The notes: generated by a model from the letters alone, not told the origin. 64,000 nucleotides of DNA from Limnanthes douglasii subsp. nivea (GCA_036936605.1 JAUPFV010000001.1:218331530-218395529); one strand, 5' to 3'; counted from the stretch's first letter, positions 40,371 through 52,611 are shown. Numbers and translations are program-made.

Positions 40371-42540
40371 TCTCTTTGTTTTATCAACTTGATTTGATCG
40401 ATGCTAAAAATCAACATGCCACTCACGTATAAACAAATCATAACTCATTTATGAATAACATCAAAATTTACCAAAATCGTAAATTATATTATATATCTAA
40501 ATAACATCAAATTTTACCAAATTTGTAAATTATAATATTATATATACAACTTAATTTACAAACTTTTATACGAGTGAGCATGTAAACAAACTTTGTATAT
40601 CAAATCACTTTAGACCTTATATTAAAGAAAATAACTAAACTTTCAATGCTCAGTTATAAACTCCGGTTTTACATGCAACAAGCACTTCCAGTACACCATG
40701 AAAATTGCTCCATTTCTTTCCACTGTATATTAGAGAAAATAAATAAACTTTCATGCATTCCTGTTATTCAAATTTGCACAATTGTACACCTTAGACATGC
40801 AATAATTTTGCATGGCCTCTAGTCCGCGCATATCCTATATGCATGACTATAATTCATCTGCTTAAAACTGATGCATGTTTTTAATTTACTGCATGTCCCG
40901 CGTTGCTAAATAGTCGAGTGCTATACAAAATGCACTGTTGTTATAATTTTCTAATACAATTACAAAATGCGGTGCCTTTTGAATTTACTCCTTTTTAATA
41001 ACTGTTATAAGAACAATACTTTCCAGCATGTAAATATTTTAATTTTCTAGACATGCATGACTCAATTAACTTCTTGAAAAGATAATTAATCAAACAACTC
41101 AGCCATAATTTGACTGCTAATATTCTCTTATATCACAAATTCGAATACTATACAACCGTCTTGTTATTCTAAATATGCATCCATATACAGATACAAATAG
41201 ATGCAATTATTTTAGACTGTATATTTTTTTTAATGTAAAACAAAATATGCAGTAGATGATAAAGGCATTCATTTCTAAAATCAGAAACTAAAATGTAAAC
41301 ATGTTTGGTTTATAAACAAACATTTTTAGTCTTACATACACACTTCTAAACAGCCAAATCAACAATTAATTTCTATGTGTATATCAATTCATAGATCATA
41401 ATTTAAATCCAACATACTCATTTCCCTTAAAATGTCTTAAATACTTAGTAGTATTTCAGTTGATTAAAATGGGTTTGATTGCAATTGCATACAAGTTACT
41501 TTTATCCAACAACAACTCCGAATAATCTTTACTTCTCTAGATATACTATTAAGAGATAAAATAGTATATCTCTTAATCATATTTATTTTATTTTATATAT
41601 ATATTATAAGGGATCAGACATACCATTTACTATGTCACCATGACACATGGATCGTAGTTCTCCCATTTACAGCGTTTTGTACAACTTTGCAAACTTGGTT
41701 CTGAATTTTTGTTTCATTTCAACAAATTCGATGCAGATACCTTCATGGGAACCAAAAGCTTATGTATTAATATGACACAACGCCTTCTCCAACTTTGCAT
41801 GTTTGTTCATGATTCTCGGTTTCATTTAAATCTTCATAAAACAAATAACAAAAACATATAATTTCAATCTTTTGTTGAGAATTTTGTTTAGAGATTTCCG
41901 GATAAACTCTGAAGTCTTGTTTTAACAATTTCAGATTGAAATTATTTTGGTGGTTCTCCAAAATTTTCAACCGGATAAAATCATAGCTTTTCTTTTGAAC
42001 AAGGACAATGAATTTTTGTTGTTATCATCTTCTGTTACAGATTCATACTTATTTATTCAACCAAAATATTCCAACTGTAAAACTGTTTTATGTCCAAAAA
42101 TGGTTAAAATTTTAAATGATAAACTGACTAAAAATTCAAATTCAAATTCAAATTATTTTTTCAAATTCAAATTTCCATGAATTTTCACAATATCTTTATC
42201 ATTCAAAATAAATCTAACCCGAACAAGGATCCGTCCATCGGACCCACTAATCATAATATATTCTAACAAGTGTGTACTCCACACTCTCTGACTTGCTCGA
42301 TAATATATTATGACTATATTGGTCGACTAGTTAATCCAATTACACTAAAATATCCAACATTTATCTTTTACCACCTTGTAATATTTATCTTTTAAAGTAT
42401 TTATCTTTATTTTTGTTGAGCTCCTGTCTTAATGAACTAATTTTTTTACCAAAAATAATAGGTGAGATCGTATGAGGTGTAAGAGATTGATGTTCGTGTG
42501 AGACATGGTTTTTCTAACAAGCAACACCGAATAATAGCTT
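40371..42540. other. AT-rich intergenic stretch with RY-type sites
   Basis: No confident gene. It holds a 48-bp near-tandem pair (40454 and 40501), a cluster of CATGCA/TGCATG sites at 40672-41059, and a perfect 12-bp inverted repeat (AGATATACTATT, 41539-41550, with its complement at 41560-41571). Confidence 0.5.
40672..41059. promoter_or_regulatory. Cluster of RY-type CATGCA motifs
   Basis: CATGCA or its complement starts at 40672, 40752, 40796, 40840, 40872, 40890 and 41052, seven times in 390 bp. RY elements bind B3 seed regulators. Function here is inference. Confidence 0.3.
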
Positions 42541-42545
42541 TAAAG

Positions 42546-42800
42546 TAAGGAAAAAGCAAGTTGATTATGTCATTATTATATATTAATAATTGAAGGACGA
42601 GAAAAATTGGAAAACACCTCAATAGTAATGTTGGTTGTTCCTTTCAAGATATCGACAAACGCTTGGAGATGTGAGTTTGACCTATCTAGAATCTATCTAG
42701 AATGAGTTGTTTTTAGCTCTCCATAATTAAGATTTGCAACGTTAATAGTTTTGTTTATTTTTACTATCTTCAATGAGGGTTTAAATTTTGAAACCACGGT
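42546..42800. repeat. Block Y, left copy
   Basis: Imperfect direct repeat of 51750-52050. Shared words include TATATTAATAATT, TTAATAGTTTTGTTT and ACTATCTTCAAT. The two copies flank Tat-5. The nature of the block is unknown. Confidence 0.6.
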
Positions 42801-43078
42801 GATAAAGTTTTTGGTACGAGTTAAATTAATATTATTAATAATAAAAGGGACAACATTATCATTTTTTTGAATCAATATTTACGAGTAAGAATGGATTTAT
42901 TTCTCTTAGAGCTCATCTCTAGGAATTTCTTTGACGAGCGTTTGTGGTCATCATCAACGTGTCGATTTTTAAAATTTTTATTCTCAACATGAATTACCAA
43001 CTCCATGCCAAATACAGCTCGAGATAATTCTTTAGAGACATGTCGTCAAAATAGAGATAAGAATATTCTAGTAATAAT

Positions 43079-43396
43079 TAGTAAGGATTTAAATAATCAA
43101 TGAGTAAAAGAAATTATGAAAATGGGTTTCTATTAGAGTCTTTTATAGTTAGAGAATAAATTTAACATAAAATATGAATAATAATGGCTGAAAGTGCAAT
43201 TTTTTGGAACTTGTAACTGATTTTGTTATTCATCCTATTTTCTTATAAATAAGAGGGGGGTTGAAATAAAAGACTGGTTGACACATTTTATTCATAATTA
43301 CTTATAATATGTTTCTCTTTCTAAAGACTTGTTATTTTCTCTCTCTAAAATTCCTTTTATTGTTCTGTCTTTACACAGAAGATCTATTACTTAACA
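43079..43396 (+). repeat. Tat-5 5' LTR (318 bp)
   Basis: It runs from TAGTAAGGATTT to CTTAACA, ending one base before the PBS. Its first 120 bases match 51545-51667. TATAAATA at 43244-43251 is a good TATA box. Confidence 0.75.
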
Positions 43397-43397
43397 T

Positions 43398-43415
43398 TGG
43401 CGACAATAGTAGGAG
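43398..43415 (+). other. Tat-5 primer-binding site
   Basis: TGGCGACAATAGTAGGAG matches the tRNA-Arg-type site of Tat-4 at 15 of 18 positions, next to the LTR end. Confidence 0.72.
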
Positions 43416-43488
43416 TTGTGTGAGGTACCTAGATATACAAATCTAAAACCACAAAATTTACGATTGAAATTATTGATTTAAGTTACGA

Positions 43489-44690
43489 TGGAACTAGAAA
43501 TCAAAACTAATCCCACAGTGTTGATAGAAAACGAAGTGCTTGAGTCGGGTTTTCTTAGAGAAGGAAACTGGGTTGATAGTTAGGGAAACGAACAGCGTGA
43601 GCAATCTAATGTAGAAGATCGAACAGATCGGATACTATAAATTATAACTGTTCTAAACAATGAGCTTGATCAAATGAAATTCAATCTGGTAGGCTGAAAT
43701 CTAAGGTATGACGAGTCGACGAGAAAAAAGAATTAGAGAATCTGTCTAATGAATCTTACACAGCTCTTTAAGTTTGAAGTGACCATAAAAAATTACATGT
43801 CAAGTCAGACAGAGAACATCATTCTTCACGGAAGGAAAAGAAAGATAAACATTAGTATATTTCGACCAGTGATAGTGAATTCTCTAGGTCGAATTCCAAA
43901 GGTGATTCATTTAAACAAGGAATACATTTCTATTCTTCAAAGGGAGAGGGAAGTTGACGTTGAAAATCACGTAAAGAAAACAGATAGAAGAATGAGCGTA
44001 AGCCTCGGAATATGAGAGACAACCCATTGTACCAGGGTAACTCATCCAACCAGTATGTTAATCCTGCGGACCAAAACTGTATGCAATTATGGAAACAATT
44101 GGAGCCAATCAATACATGCAAGGAGAGGATTGGAAGAATTTTCCTTTCTCTTCTGAGATTAGGTCGATACCTCTTCCTAGGCGCTTTGATATTTTGAGGT
44201 TGAAAATTTTGATGGGATACAGGATCCGAATGATCATATTGAGCAGTTTAAAAATTATAAAATAAACTTCGAAGATGATGATAGCTTGGTGTGTAGAGCA
44301 TTTTTGTAAACTTTTATGGTCATCATACTAAAATGGTATAATAGAATTCTGAGGGGATCCATAGCCAGGTATAATATATTTTTCACTACATTTTGAAGAC
44401 AGTTCGTGAGAAGCAAATAGATGCAAGGTAATGGTAATATTGTAATATGATGCCAATAGGTAGTAGATGAGAAATTAAAATATTATACGAGACGATTTGT
44501 GTTAAGAAAAATAGAGTTGGAAGATTATGAAGAGCTTGTTTCCATGGAAGCCATTATGCAAGGATTTATCCTAGGTTGTTTAACAAACGAGACTACGAGG
44601 AGAAGGGCATTGAAATTTGCAGCTTTAATGGCTCAAGTTGAAGAATAAATGAAGACAAAAGAGTCGACTTGAGTTTGAAATGGGTCAAGT
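43489..44690 (+). pseudogene. Tat-5 gag remnant
   Basis: A start at 43489 (MELEIKTNPTVLIENEV) leads through a charged N-terminal region. Capsid is traceable at about 44200-44650: FDGIQDPNDHIEQFKNYKINFEDDDSLVCRAF, KWYNRILRGS, then RRFVLRKIELEDYEELV and LTNETTRRRALKFAALMAQVEE. It would assemble particles. At least six stops and several frameshifts are present. Confidence 0.72.
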
Positions 44691-44846
44691 TCCATTCAAA
44701 GAAATTTGGGGCATGCACCTACTGGTCAAGGATATCAAAGAAGCTCCTCAAAATCCTAGGTATCATCTCGTCCGAGGGAAAGTGCTAGTCTTCCTCTTCT
44801 AATAGGAGGATCACTTTCTCAACCTACTAGTTATCAACCTCCTCCG

Positions 44847-45970
44847 GTGAGGCCCAACCAATGGATAATGCCAGAATATTTTGCGGAGTTAACTGAGAGC
44901 GTGGCAACAAACTTTAGAAGAGACAATATTCTTGTTAACTTTAGAAAACCAACCCTAATAAATAGGCCAGTGGAGGAGAAAAATAATAAGTTTTGCAAAT
45001 ACCATAACGACATTGGACATGGTACTGCCCACTGTATATCTTAGAAGAAAGAAATTCATATTTCGATATAAAATGAAAAGTTAAAATTTTTTGTTAGAGG
45101 ACAAAATAATGGTCGGAATGATCCAAGTACACCTGCACAACATAATGAGAGCACGCCGTCGAAGCAAGAAATCACATTAATGATTATGGGTGCGAAGTTA
45201 GAAAAACAGGAAGGCTTCGATACAACTTCAGAATATTTGGATGCAGACCCAGATCAGATAGTGGTTATGGTTGTAAGTAAACCAATTGTTCAAGGGAGGG
45301 TTTGCGGTCTCTGTGAGTATTTTGAGAAATTCTCTATCTTCAGAGGAGATATTATGGCCGAAAATACAAATAGTTCAAGAAAAAGGAATGTAGTGACTTT
45401 GGCTACTCAAATAAAAGGTAACTTCTCTACCCATCTTTATGGAAGGAATGTTACACCTTTTGACGAGGATGATATGACAAGTATAGATGGACCCCATAAA
45501 TATGTAAAGGTGAGTCACACATAAATAGCGGGAACAGAGATCCGACAAATATTAATTGATAGAGGGAGTTCATCAAATGTGTTGTTCAAATCAACATATG
45601 ATAATATGTGTAAGCCATCTACAATTCTCTGATCTGAGCGCATCATAATTGCATTTACAGGGGTAATAATGTAAGTAATTGGGGAATTTGAGGGAGATAT
45701 TTTATTGGGGAAAGGTCCTTCCAGAAAAAAAAATCATGTTTTGTTTTTGGTAGTGGAATGTCCTACCAGGTACAATGCAATTTTTGGGAGGTCATAGTTG
45801 ACAATGATGTATGCTGTTATTTCAACTATCCACCAGTGTTTGAAGTATGTAAATGGTGATCGCATCGGGGTAGTTCAAAATGATCAGCAAGTGGAAAGAG
45901 AATGTTATGCAAAAACTTTGCATTCTAAAAGGGTCGTTTCTGGTGATCAAATGACTGAATAACAATTAAG
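44847..45970 (+). pseudogene. Tat-5 zinc-knuckle-like motif, linker and protease
   Basis: FCKYHNDIGHGTAHC (about 44992-45037) is the Tat nucleocapsid motif. The linker has FDTTSEYLDADPDQ. Protease is recognisable from ILIDRGSSSNVLF through IGEFEGDILLGKG to YNAIFGRS. The active-site D-T/S-G has become D-R-G, which should abolish activity. Stops within protease (for example near 45630 and 45675) break it further. Confidence 0.75.
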
Positions 45971-46379
45971 GGGGTTGAATTCGGATGAGGAAGGTGTAGA
46001 TGTTCCGAGGAAACCCTGGGTCCTATAATTGTGCGAGAAAATATTGAAGAGTATATGTTCCCAAATGCGAAACATTTACGAATAAGGACGTTATTGTCAC
46101 CTACTTTACGTTACCAATTGTTAAAGTATTCGTCTCACAACTTTGATATTTTTGCTTAGAAAATCGAGGATGTATTATGGCTTCCATCCGTAGTCTTACG
46201 TCACAGCTTGTCCGTAAATCTGAAAGTCAGACCCATCATTCAAAAGAGTAAAAATATTTGTAGAGAAATCTGAGAAAATTGTGGTTGAAGAGAATCGCTT
46301 ATCTAAGGTCGGACATATACGGGAGGCACAATACCTATAATGGATTGCAAATCCAGAAGTAATAAAAAATAAGAACATA

Positions 46380-46940
46380 AAATGGATAATGTGCGTTGAC
46401 TTTACCAATTTAAATATGTTGTTTCCTAAAGATCCATTTTATGTGCCAAGAATTGATCAACTTGTTGATTCACCGTCAAGAAATAAAATTATTTCTTTCA
46501 TGGATGTATTCTCAGATTATAATTAGATCCAGATGAATCTAAAGGATCAAGAAAAACTACGTTTATTACTGATCGGGGATTGCATTGTTACCGGGTTATG
46601 CCTTTTGGTCTTAAGAATGATGGGGAAACATATCAAAGGTTAGTAAACAAGGCATTTGCTTCTCAAATTTGGAGGAATATGGAAGTTTATATGGATGATA
46701 TGTTAGTCAAGAGTTTAACAGATAACGAATATTTACGAGATTCGGAAGACACGTTTTTGAATATTAAGGTCATTCAATTGAAGTTAAATCTAGGGAAATG
46801 CACCTTCGGTGTTAGGTCAAGCAAGTTCTTAGGATATATCATAAGTGACAAGGGAATATAAGCTCATCTTGACCAATTAAAGGCTTTGGTATCAATGACC
46901 TCACCTCAGACAATCAAAGAAGTGCAAATTTGACATGGAG
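46380..46940 (+). pseudogene. Tat-5 reverse transcriptase
   Basis: RT reads WIMCVDFTNLNMLFPKD, RIDQLVDSPSRNK, FMDVFSDYN. After a frameshift near 46556 it continues HCYRVMPFGLKNDGETYQRLVNKAFA, the catalytic YMDD box, and KCTFGVRSSKFLGYIISDKG. The YIDD of the other Tat copies is YMDD here. A stop follows at 46859. The frame resumes with MTSPQTIKEVQ and then breaks. Confidence 0.8.
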
Positions 46941-47019
46941 GTTGGCTGCTCTAAGTAGATTCATCCCTCGATTTTCTGACAAATGTGTTCCTTTTATCTA
47001 ATTTTTGCGTCAACCAAAG

Positions 47020-47260
47020 GAATTGAATTGGACACCAAAATGTGAGGTGGCGTTTTTCGAAGATTAAAGATCACTTGTTATCACCTGAAATTATGTCCAA
47101 GCTTCAAATAAGAAGTCAAATATTTATGTATGTAGATATATCAGATTTCACCATCAGTGCTGTGTTGATAAAGGAAAAAGGTGGAGCTTATTGGCCAGTT
47201 TATTATCTGAGTAAAAAATTTATTGGTTTTGGAAAAAATATACTTAAGGATTGAGAAGTT
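47020..47260 (+). pseudogene. Tat-5 first RNase H scrap
   Basis: FSKIKDHLLSPEIMSKLQ, then IFMYVDISDFTISAVLIKEKGG, PVYYLSKKF match the Ty3-type RNase H. The first catalytic D (YVDISD) is retained. The domain stops at about 47254, and the rest of pol is deleted. Confidence 0.75.
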
Positions 47261-47400
47261 GGTAACTGTTAGGAAAATGCGCCCCTCAAGCTCATACAAT
47301 TTTTGCAACATCCTTGTTACATCTAACATTTAAAGTTGTATTATGAGTAATTTTTCATACGTTTATGATATTGTTGTTTACTTACCCGTCTAGCTTGTAC

Positions 47401-47452
47401 AGTGACATACTCTTTCCTCTCATAGTGGCGCATGAAGATTTTAATGAGATGT
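47401..47452 (+). terminator. Conserved LTR-type termination block (Tat-5)
   Basis: GACATACTCTTTCCTCTCAT, then AGTGGCGCATGAAGATTTTA and ATGAGATGTC correspond to the Tat-1 block. Here it follows the pol deletion. Confidence 0.42.
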
Positions 47453-47575
47453 CATATATATATATCTGAAGTTATAAATAATTTCTTTTGATTGACCATT
47501 TTTAAAAAATGATGATTATTATATTGAATATTACGCAAGGACTCATCATCTTTGGGTAATTTGCAAAAAATAAGA

Positions 47576-47935
47576 TTCAAGGTGCCTACGTTTATTAAAG
47601 CATTGCTCAACATATAAGTTTTTGAGATGCTAAAATTCGAGGTGCTAACGCTCATTAAAGCATTGCTCAAAGTATAAGCTTATGTGGTGCTAAAATTCGA
47701 GGTGCTAACGTTCATTAAAGCATTGCTCAAAGTATAAGTTTATGTGGAGTTAAAATTCAAGGTGTTAACATTCATTAAAGAATTGCTCGAGGTGTTAATT
47801 TATATGGTGATAAAATTTGAGGTACTAACGTTCATTAAGGTATTGCTCGAGGTATGAGTTTATATGGTAACAAAATTCAAAATGCTAACATCCGTTAAAA
47901 GCATTTCTCGAAGTGCTATTTTGAATGACGATATA
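47576..47935 (+). repeat. Tat-5 minisatellite: six 60-bp units
   Basis: Six consecutive units of 60 bp, each starting TTCRAGGTGCTAACG, followed by ATTAAAGCATTGCTC and a GTTTATGTGG stretch. The central units agree best, and the sixth is most diverged. Lies between pol and aORF. Confidence 0.95.
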
Positions 47936-48159
47936 TTTTACGTTGCATTTGTTAAAGTATTATCATAGGATCACATATGGAAATCAAATTAAAAGAAATC
48001 GATATTTAGAGAAAAGTTAGAAACAACACAAACATTTACCCATCATGGTAAACATACACAAAACTTTCTGACAACAATATACGACGGCCGTTAACAAAAA
48101 TTAAAAATAAAAACAATAACAAAATGACAATTCCCATAAAAAATAACAACACCTTTTAT

Positions 48160-50900
48160 TGATCTTCATCATCATTACGAGCACTGTCCGAGCTACTTTC
48201 CGAGGAGTGTTCTTGATCCAAAGAGCCTGATTGGCTTACTTCATTATCAAATTCAAATTCCTTGTACTCACTTGGTTAAGGTCAAAAAATTCTTTAGGGC
48301 GTCGTTCCACTAGGATTGAATTCCATAAATATGTTTTCTCCCTCGGAAAATTTTGATGGAATTCGCAAATCAATGAGATTCTTGTTTGCTCTTCGGACAT
48401 TTTCATACAAGCAAGACTATTCTTACTATTCTCATCGACAATAGCTTTGATGGCAAGACATTTTTTCTCATCGGATTTTGTTTTGTACAATTCCAAATCT
48501 TGAAGAGCTTTATTTCTTCCTTCCTCACTATCGTCGAACAGTTTCTTCAGGGATGAGTATTTCGTATGTTCTTCGTTTAATATAGGTTCATGATTTGACT
48601 TAAGGTTCTCCAGCTCAGCTTGATGCTTTGACTTAAGTTCCTTTTTTTCTTGGTCATTAATCGAGACCAAACATCATTTTGATTTGGAGGGCTCTATTGA
48701 GGAATTCTGATATGTCGGCCTGAAAGGCTTGAAATTGTTCGATAAGCTTTTGGTTACAAATATCTCTCAATTTCTTGTTGTAATTAACCTTCTTTTTTCC
48801 ACCAGATTACATTATTTGCAAGGTTTTCTAATTTGTTTCGTGCAGATATGACCTCTTCATATAATTTATTGGTCGTATCTTTGAGGTCAGAGAAAGGTCG
48901 AAGTAAATTTAACAGTTCCTCAGAGGGTTCACCTACAGGATACATAGGAAAGTTTTTGTATACATCAACGGTAGTTGAGGAAGAAACCCGATGAGTAGAT
49001 GAACTTAGAATTTTAGGTAAACTAACTTTTGTAATTTGGTGCCCATTTGTGCGATGTAATCTTGAATTTGTTGAATTTGAGAGTTCATGTCCCTATACAA
49101 ATCTTGGAGTTCATCCTCGTCAATCACATTCTCTGTTTCTTGATTGTCCTTTTCAATAACTTCATTTTTTTCTTTTATCTCCTCGAAATTTGGGGTCGAA
49201 TTTGGAGAAGACACATCAAGTATATCTTATGTCACGGGTATTGGAGGAGGTTTTGAAGAGCTCTTCTTTTTTTTAGAAGTAACAGTTTTCTTTCTTTTCT
49301 TTGAAGACTCAGCTGGCGCTTTTTCGGTGTTGGGGGAGTCAGCTTTTGAAGCTGTCCTTTTTTGTTTCCTTTGAGGACTTTTCTCTTCGCACCTTTGGAT
49401 GAGTTAGGTTGTGATTTTTTCTTCTTATTTTTTAGAGGCAAGTGGATTTGTGCTCTATTCTAGACATGCAATATCGTGTGCGTGTCACGAGCAGCTAACT
49501 TTTTAACGACATCTCCTGCATTAGGGGGCTTCATTAGTTTGTCATCTGGGATGACAGCATTTGAAGAAATCTTCTATAAATGGATTAAGATAAAGTAATG
49601 ATGCACGAATGCTTTATGAAATTCGTCGCACTATATTTTTTCCGCCAACATAGATAGCTTGACAATGTGTCCTTGGTATCAGCTTGGTGGAGATCTCTTA
49701 CTGCTACTTTTCCATTTGAGGTTCAACCTCAAAGTATTCTCAGCGGAGACCTTTTTTTCATTCTCCCAAGCGCCAGAGATAAAGAAAAGTCTATGTTTTC
49801 AAAATTTATCAGCTTCGAGGAGATCGTTAATCAATTTGAAAGATTTGTCGAGCGTGAGGTATTAGAAGAGCAGCATGAATTTGTTTTGAGCGGTTAGTTT
49901 GTGCGATGAATTGTTCGATGGGAAAGGGTATTTGGACAAGTCTTGAGGCCATTATACTGGATATCAATGTGAACCATAGGTCCAACGAAAACTGAAGGCC
50001 CTAGTTTATGATCTTGAGGTAGACCATGAGTTTATTTTTTCCACAAGAGAGCAGAGTCTCTCCTATCACAGGTAGCCGAAGAGTGACTTTATCTGGGATA
50101 CCCCATTGTTTCTTGAGAGTCTCAGCCTCAAATTGGTTGTAATACTCATATTTCACGTTTTTAGTGCACTAAGGTATTCAGGAAAGACATCTTAAAAGTC
50201 TTTTCTTTTCTCTTTCTCATTTGGAGCTGTTTTTTTAGATATTATCATTGGAGTCTGAGGGATGAATGTTCTCTGTATTTTGAATATTTGAGTCAGTCTC
50301 TGTCATAGATTCTGACTCAAGAATCTCCTAGGAGGCTTCGTCTCAAAATTGAAGAGGGGCAATGCTGGTAGCAGCAGTTTACAAATTATAAGGGGTAATT
50401 GTATTGGTTTGTTGGTTAACCTCTAAAGGAATTTCTTATGACTCTTTGTCTGTGACATCCTTTTATTTCGAGAAAAGAAGATGGTGTAGGGTTTTGTGAA
50501 GTGTTAATATCTTCATAATCTCCCATTTCTACAAATGCACTTTTTTAAGGAGGTTGGAAAAGCTGTTCCTGAATATATTCGAGACGTTTGTTTATGGTTA
50601 ATTCGAGGAGGAGTTGAAGTGTTGGCAGAAGATGCTTCCATTGGGTTTCAATGATATTTCTTTTTTTTGTTGATGGGTTTGTTGTGAGAATCTCTAGAGA
50701 TTAGGTCAGAAGGATTTTGGTCTCCAAAAGAGCTTTGGTCAAGGTTAAAGGCTCCGTATAAGGTGGTACGAGTGGGTAGTATTGGAGAATTATCAATCAC
50801 ACTTGTTGCTCGATATTCACCAGCCCATCTCAGTGATGTTGAAGTAATCGTAGATACCAAATATGTTTTATTTGCTGGGGTTTGGTTTTTTCATAAACTG
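48160..50900 (-). pseudogene. Tat-5 antisense extra ORF (aORF)
   Basis: A decayed aORF on the minus strand. Diagnostic pieces are FISGAWENEKKVSAENTL near 49800-49740 (FISGAWENGKKIKAG in Tat-4), KLSMLAEKI..CDEFHKAF after it, the lysine-rich LKNKKKKSQ region (49441-49232), and a coiled-coil segment with ICEFHQNFPREKTYLW (48670-48236). That last stretch aligns with LLFHQKFPKTLGYLWRF of Tat-4. The acidic tail (DQEHSSESSSDSA-like, about 48190-48220) ends it. Frames change several times. Antisense orientation relative to Tat-5 gag-pol is the same as in Tat-1 and Tat-4. Confidence 0.72.
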
Positions 50901-51544
50901 ATGTGGCAGTAGTTCCTTAAATAGGTATGAACAAAATAAATGAAAATCGGTAAAATTAACTGTTTGATGTGGTGATGATGGTGAAGTAAAATTTCTCATA
51001 CGGATTTCTCTCTCTATCTCTAGACTTTATATGTAATAGGGAAAATGAGAGTTAAATGAGTATTTATAGAATAAATGTTGGAGAAGGAATTGGGTTTTTC
51101 AGAAAAAGAAGCTGAAAGGTTGACAAGCATTTATAGGTCGAAATATGAATCAACAAACAATGGTTACCTAGTCTAAAGTAAACTGACATGTGTAAGATGT
51201 CAGAACTATATAGCACGTTGCACACATACTAGGTGTCTTTTATAAAGTTCTAGCACATTCTAGTTGAATGATTGATATAACCACAAGAGTTTCTGAATTA
51301 AATGTAACAGTGTTTCGAGGCAAGTATTTGTGGTGATCATAGAAAGTTTCTGAGGCTGTCATAGAAAGTGTATGAGGCGGTCATGGAAAATAAATATAGA
51401 TTTCTGAGGGAGACTAGAGGCTTTATTCAAAGTTATCCGAGAAGTTAGCAAATTAAGGTCAAGAGGAATGACTAGAGCCATGAGGTAGCATATGATTAAA
51501 ACTAGTCCTTCTTCAGAAACTTTCACAAAGACTACATGAGCTAC

Positions 51545-51667
51545 TGATAAGGATTTAAATAGTAAAAAAGTAAAAACAATTATGAAAAAGGGTTTTTATT
51601 TGATTCTTTTATAGTTTGAGGATAGATTTACCATAATATATGAATAGTAAGAACTGAAACAGCACCA
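51545..51667 (+). repeat. Tat-5 3' LTR, truncated
   Basis: TGATAAGGATTTAAAT and the following 110 bases match the start of the 5' LTR at 43079. After about 51667 the similarity is lost, so the R and U5 parts are missing. Confidence 0.65.
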
Positions 51668-51749
51668 TTTATTTATACAACATAACACTTAACCATAAAT
51701 CCAAAAATGGTTACTCGCTATTATACAAACACTTTTACCAAAAAAATAA

Positions 51750-52050
51750 GAAATAACAATCAAATAATTATATATTAATAATTAAAGTATGAGTAAACTA
51801 AGGAAATACTTTAATAATAATATTGGTTTGCCTTTTGAAGATTTTGGCAATGGGTTGAGGTATGGAAAATAATTTGATCCATCTAAAAATAACGATAGAT
51901 GAAGATTTATTAAAACAAATTTGGTCTGAAAAGGTTGACGATTCAATTGAGTCCATTTGAGAAACAAATGCTTTTAGTTCTTTATATTTGGATATATAAT
52001 GTTAATAGTTTTGTTTTTGTATTTACTATCTTCAATAATGGTTTCTTGTT
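51750..52050. repeat. Block Y, right copy
   Basis: Imperfect direct repeat of 42546-42800, just outside the truncated 3' LTR of Tat-5. Confidence 0.6.
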
Positions 52051-52494
52051 TAACATAGCAGAGATTAAGTTTTGGCCGAGGCTATTTCCTCCATGAGAAT
52101 TTTTATTTCCTCCATAATTTGAAATTTCTAAAACACTTGAAACATGATATTACTAGTTTACCCTTATTTTGTTTTCAAATTTGATATTATGTGCCATTAT
52201 TGGAATAGATAGCCCTACTGTGAAAAAACATATCATTAACCCATTTTTAATCCTACATATTTGATTTTTGCAACTAAAATTAACCATAAACCCAATAAAC
52301 ATCAGCTTTATTGAAGATTGACCATGGAAAAGCAAGAAACTCATACATATCAGGAGAACTACACTCAAGCAACGAATAAGGTAATTTAATCTCGTTTTTT
52401 CATTTTACAATATAGTAATTTGAGATTATCACTTCGAAAATATTGGTTTTGATACTGCATTCCTGATTTTTTCATTTTTGGGCAAAACGCAATT

Positions 52495-52611
52495 GATTCT
52501 GAGGCAGTATCTCAGAATCCGTTGTTTTTTTGCAAACACATATGATTCCGAGAGGCCATCTCGGAATCATATTTTTTTTTAACTACAAAACACCTGATTC
52601 CGAGATGGCCA
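52495..52611. repeat. Tandem dyad repeats (three units)
   Basis: Unit 1: GATTCTGAG, 7-base loop, CTCAGAATC (52495-52519). Unit 2: ATATGATTCCGAGA, loop GGCCA, TCTCGGAATCATAT (52540-52572). Unit 3: TGATTCCGAGATGGCCA (52595-52611), whose right arm is lost. Confidence 0.85.

Larger units (their letters stand above)
43079..51667 (+). mobile_element. Tat-5: Tat retrotransposon, plus strand, with integrase deleted
   Basis: Order: 5' LTR with TATA box, tRNA-Arg-type PBS, gag, protease, RT, a first RNase H scrap, terminator-like block, six 60-bp tandem repeats, antisense aORF and a truncated 3' LTR starting at 51545. The second RNase H and all of integrase are absent; the sequence passes from RNase H to the terminator-like block within about 150 bp. 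Stops are frequent. It is a different family from Tat-1/4 by LTR and protein sequence. Confidence 0.82.

Noticed and set aside
40454..40545. 48-bp near-tandem pair as a satellite
   Set aside because: Only two copies in very AT-rich sequence; not enough for an array.
49659..49897. Plus-strand ORFs of 68 and 76 residues
   Set aside because: They lie antisense to the FISGAWENEKK segment of the Tat-5 aORF and have no independent support.
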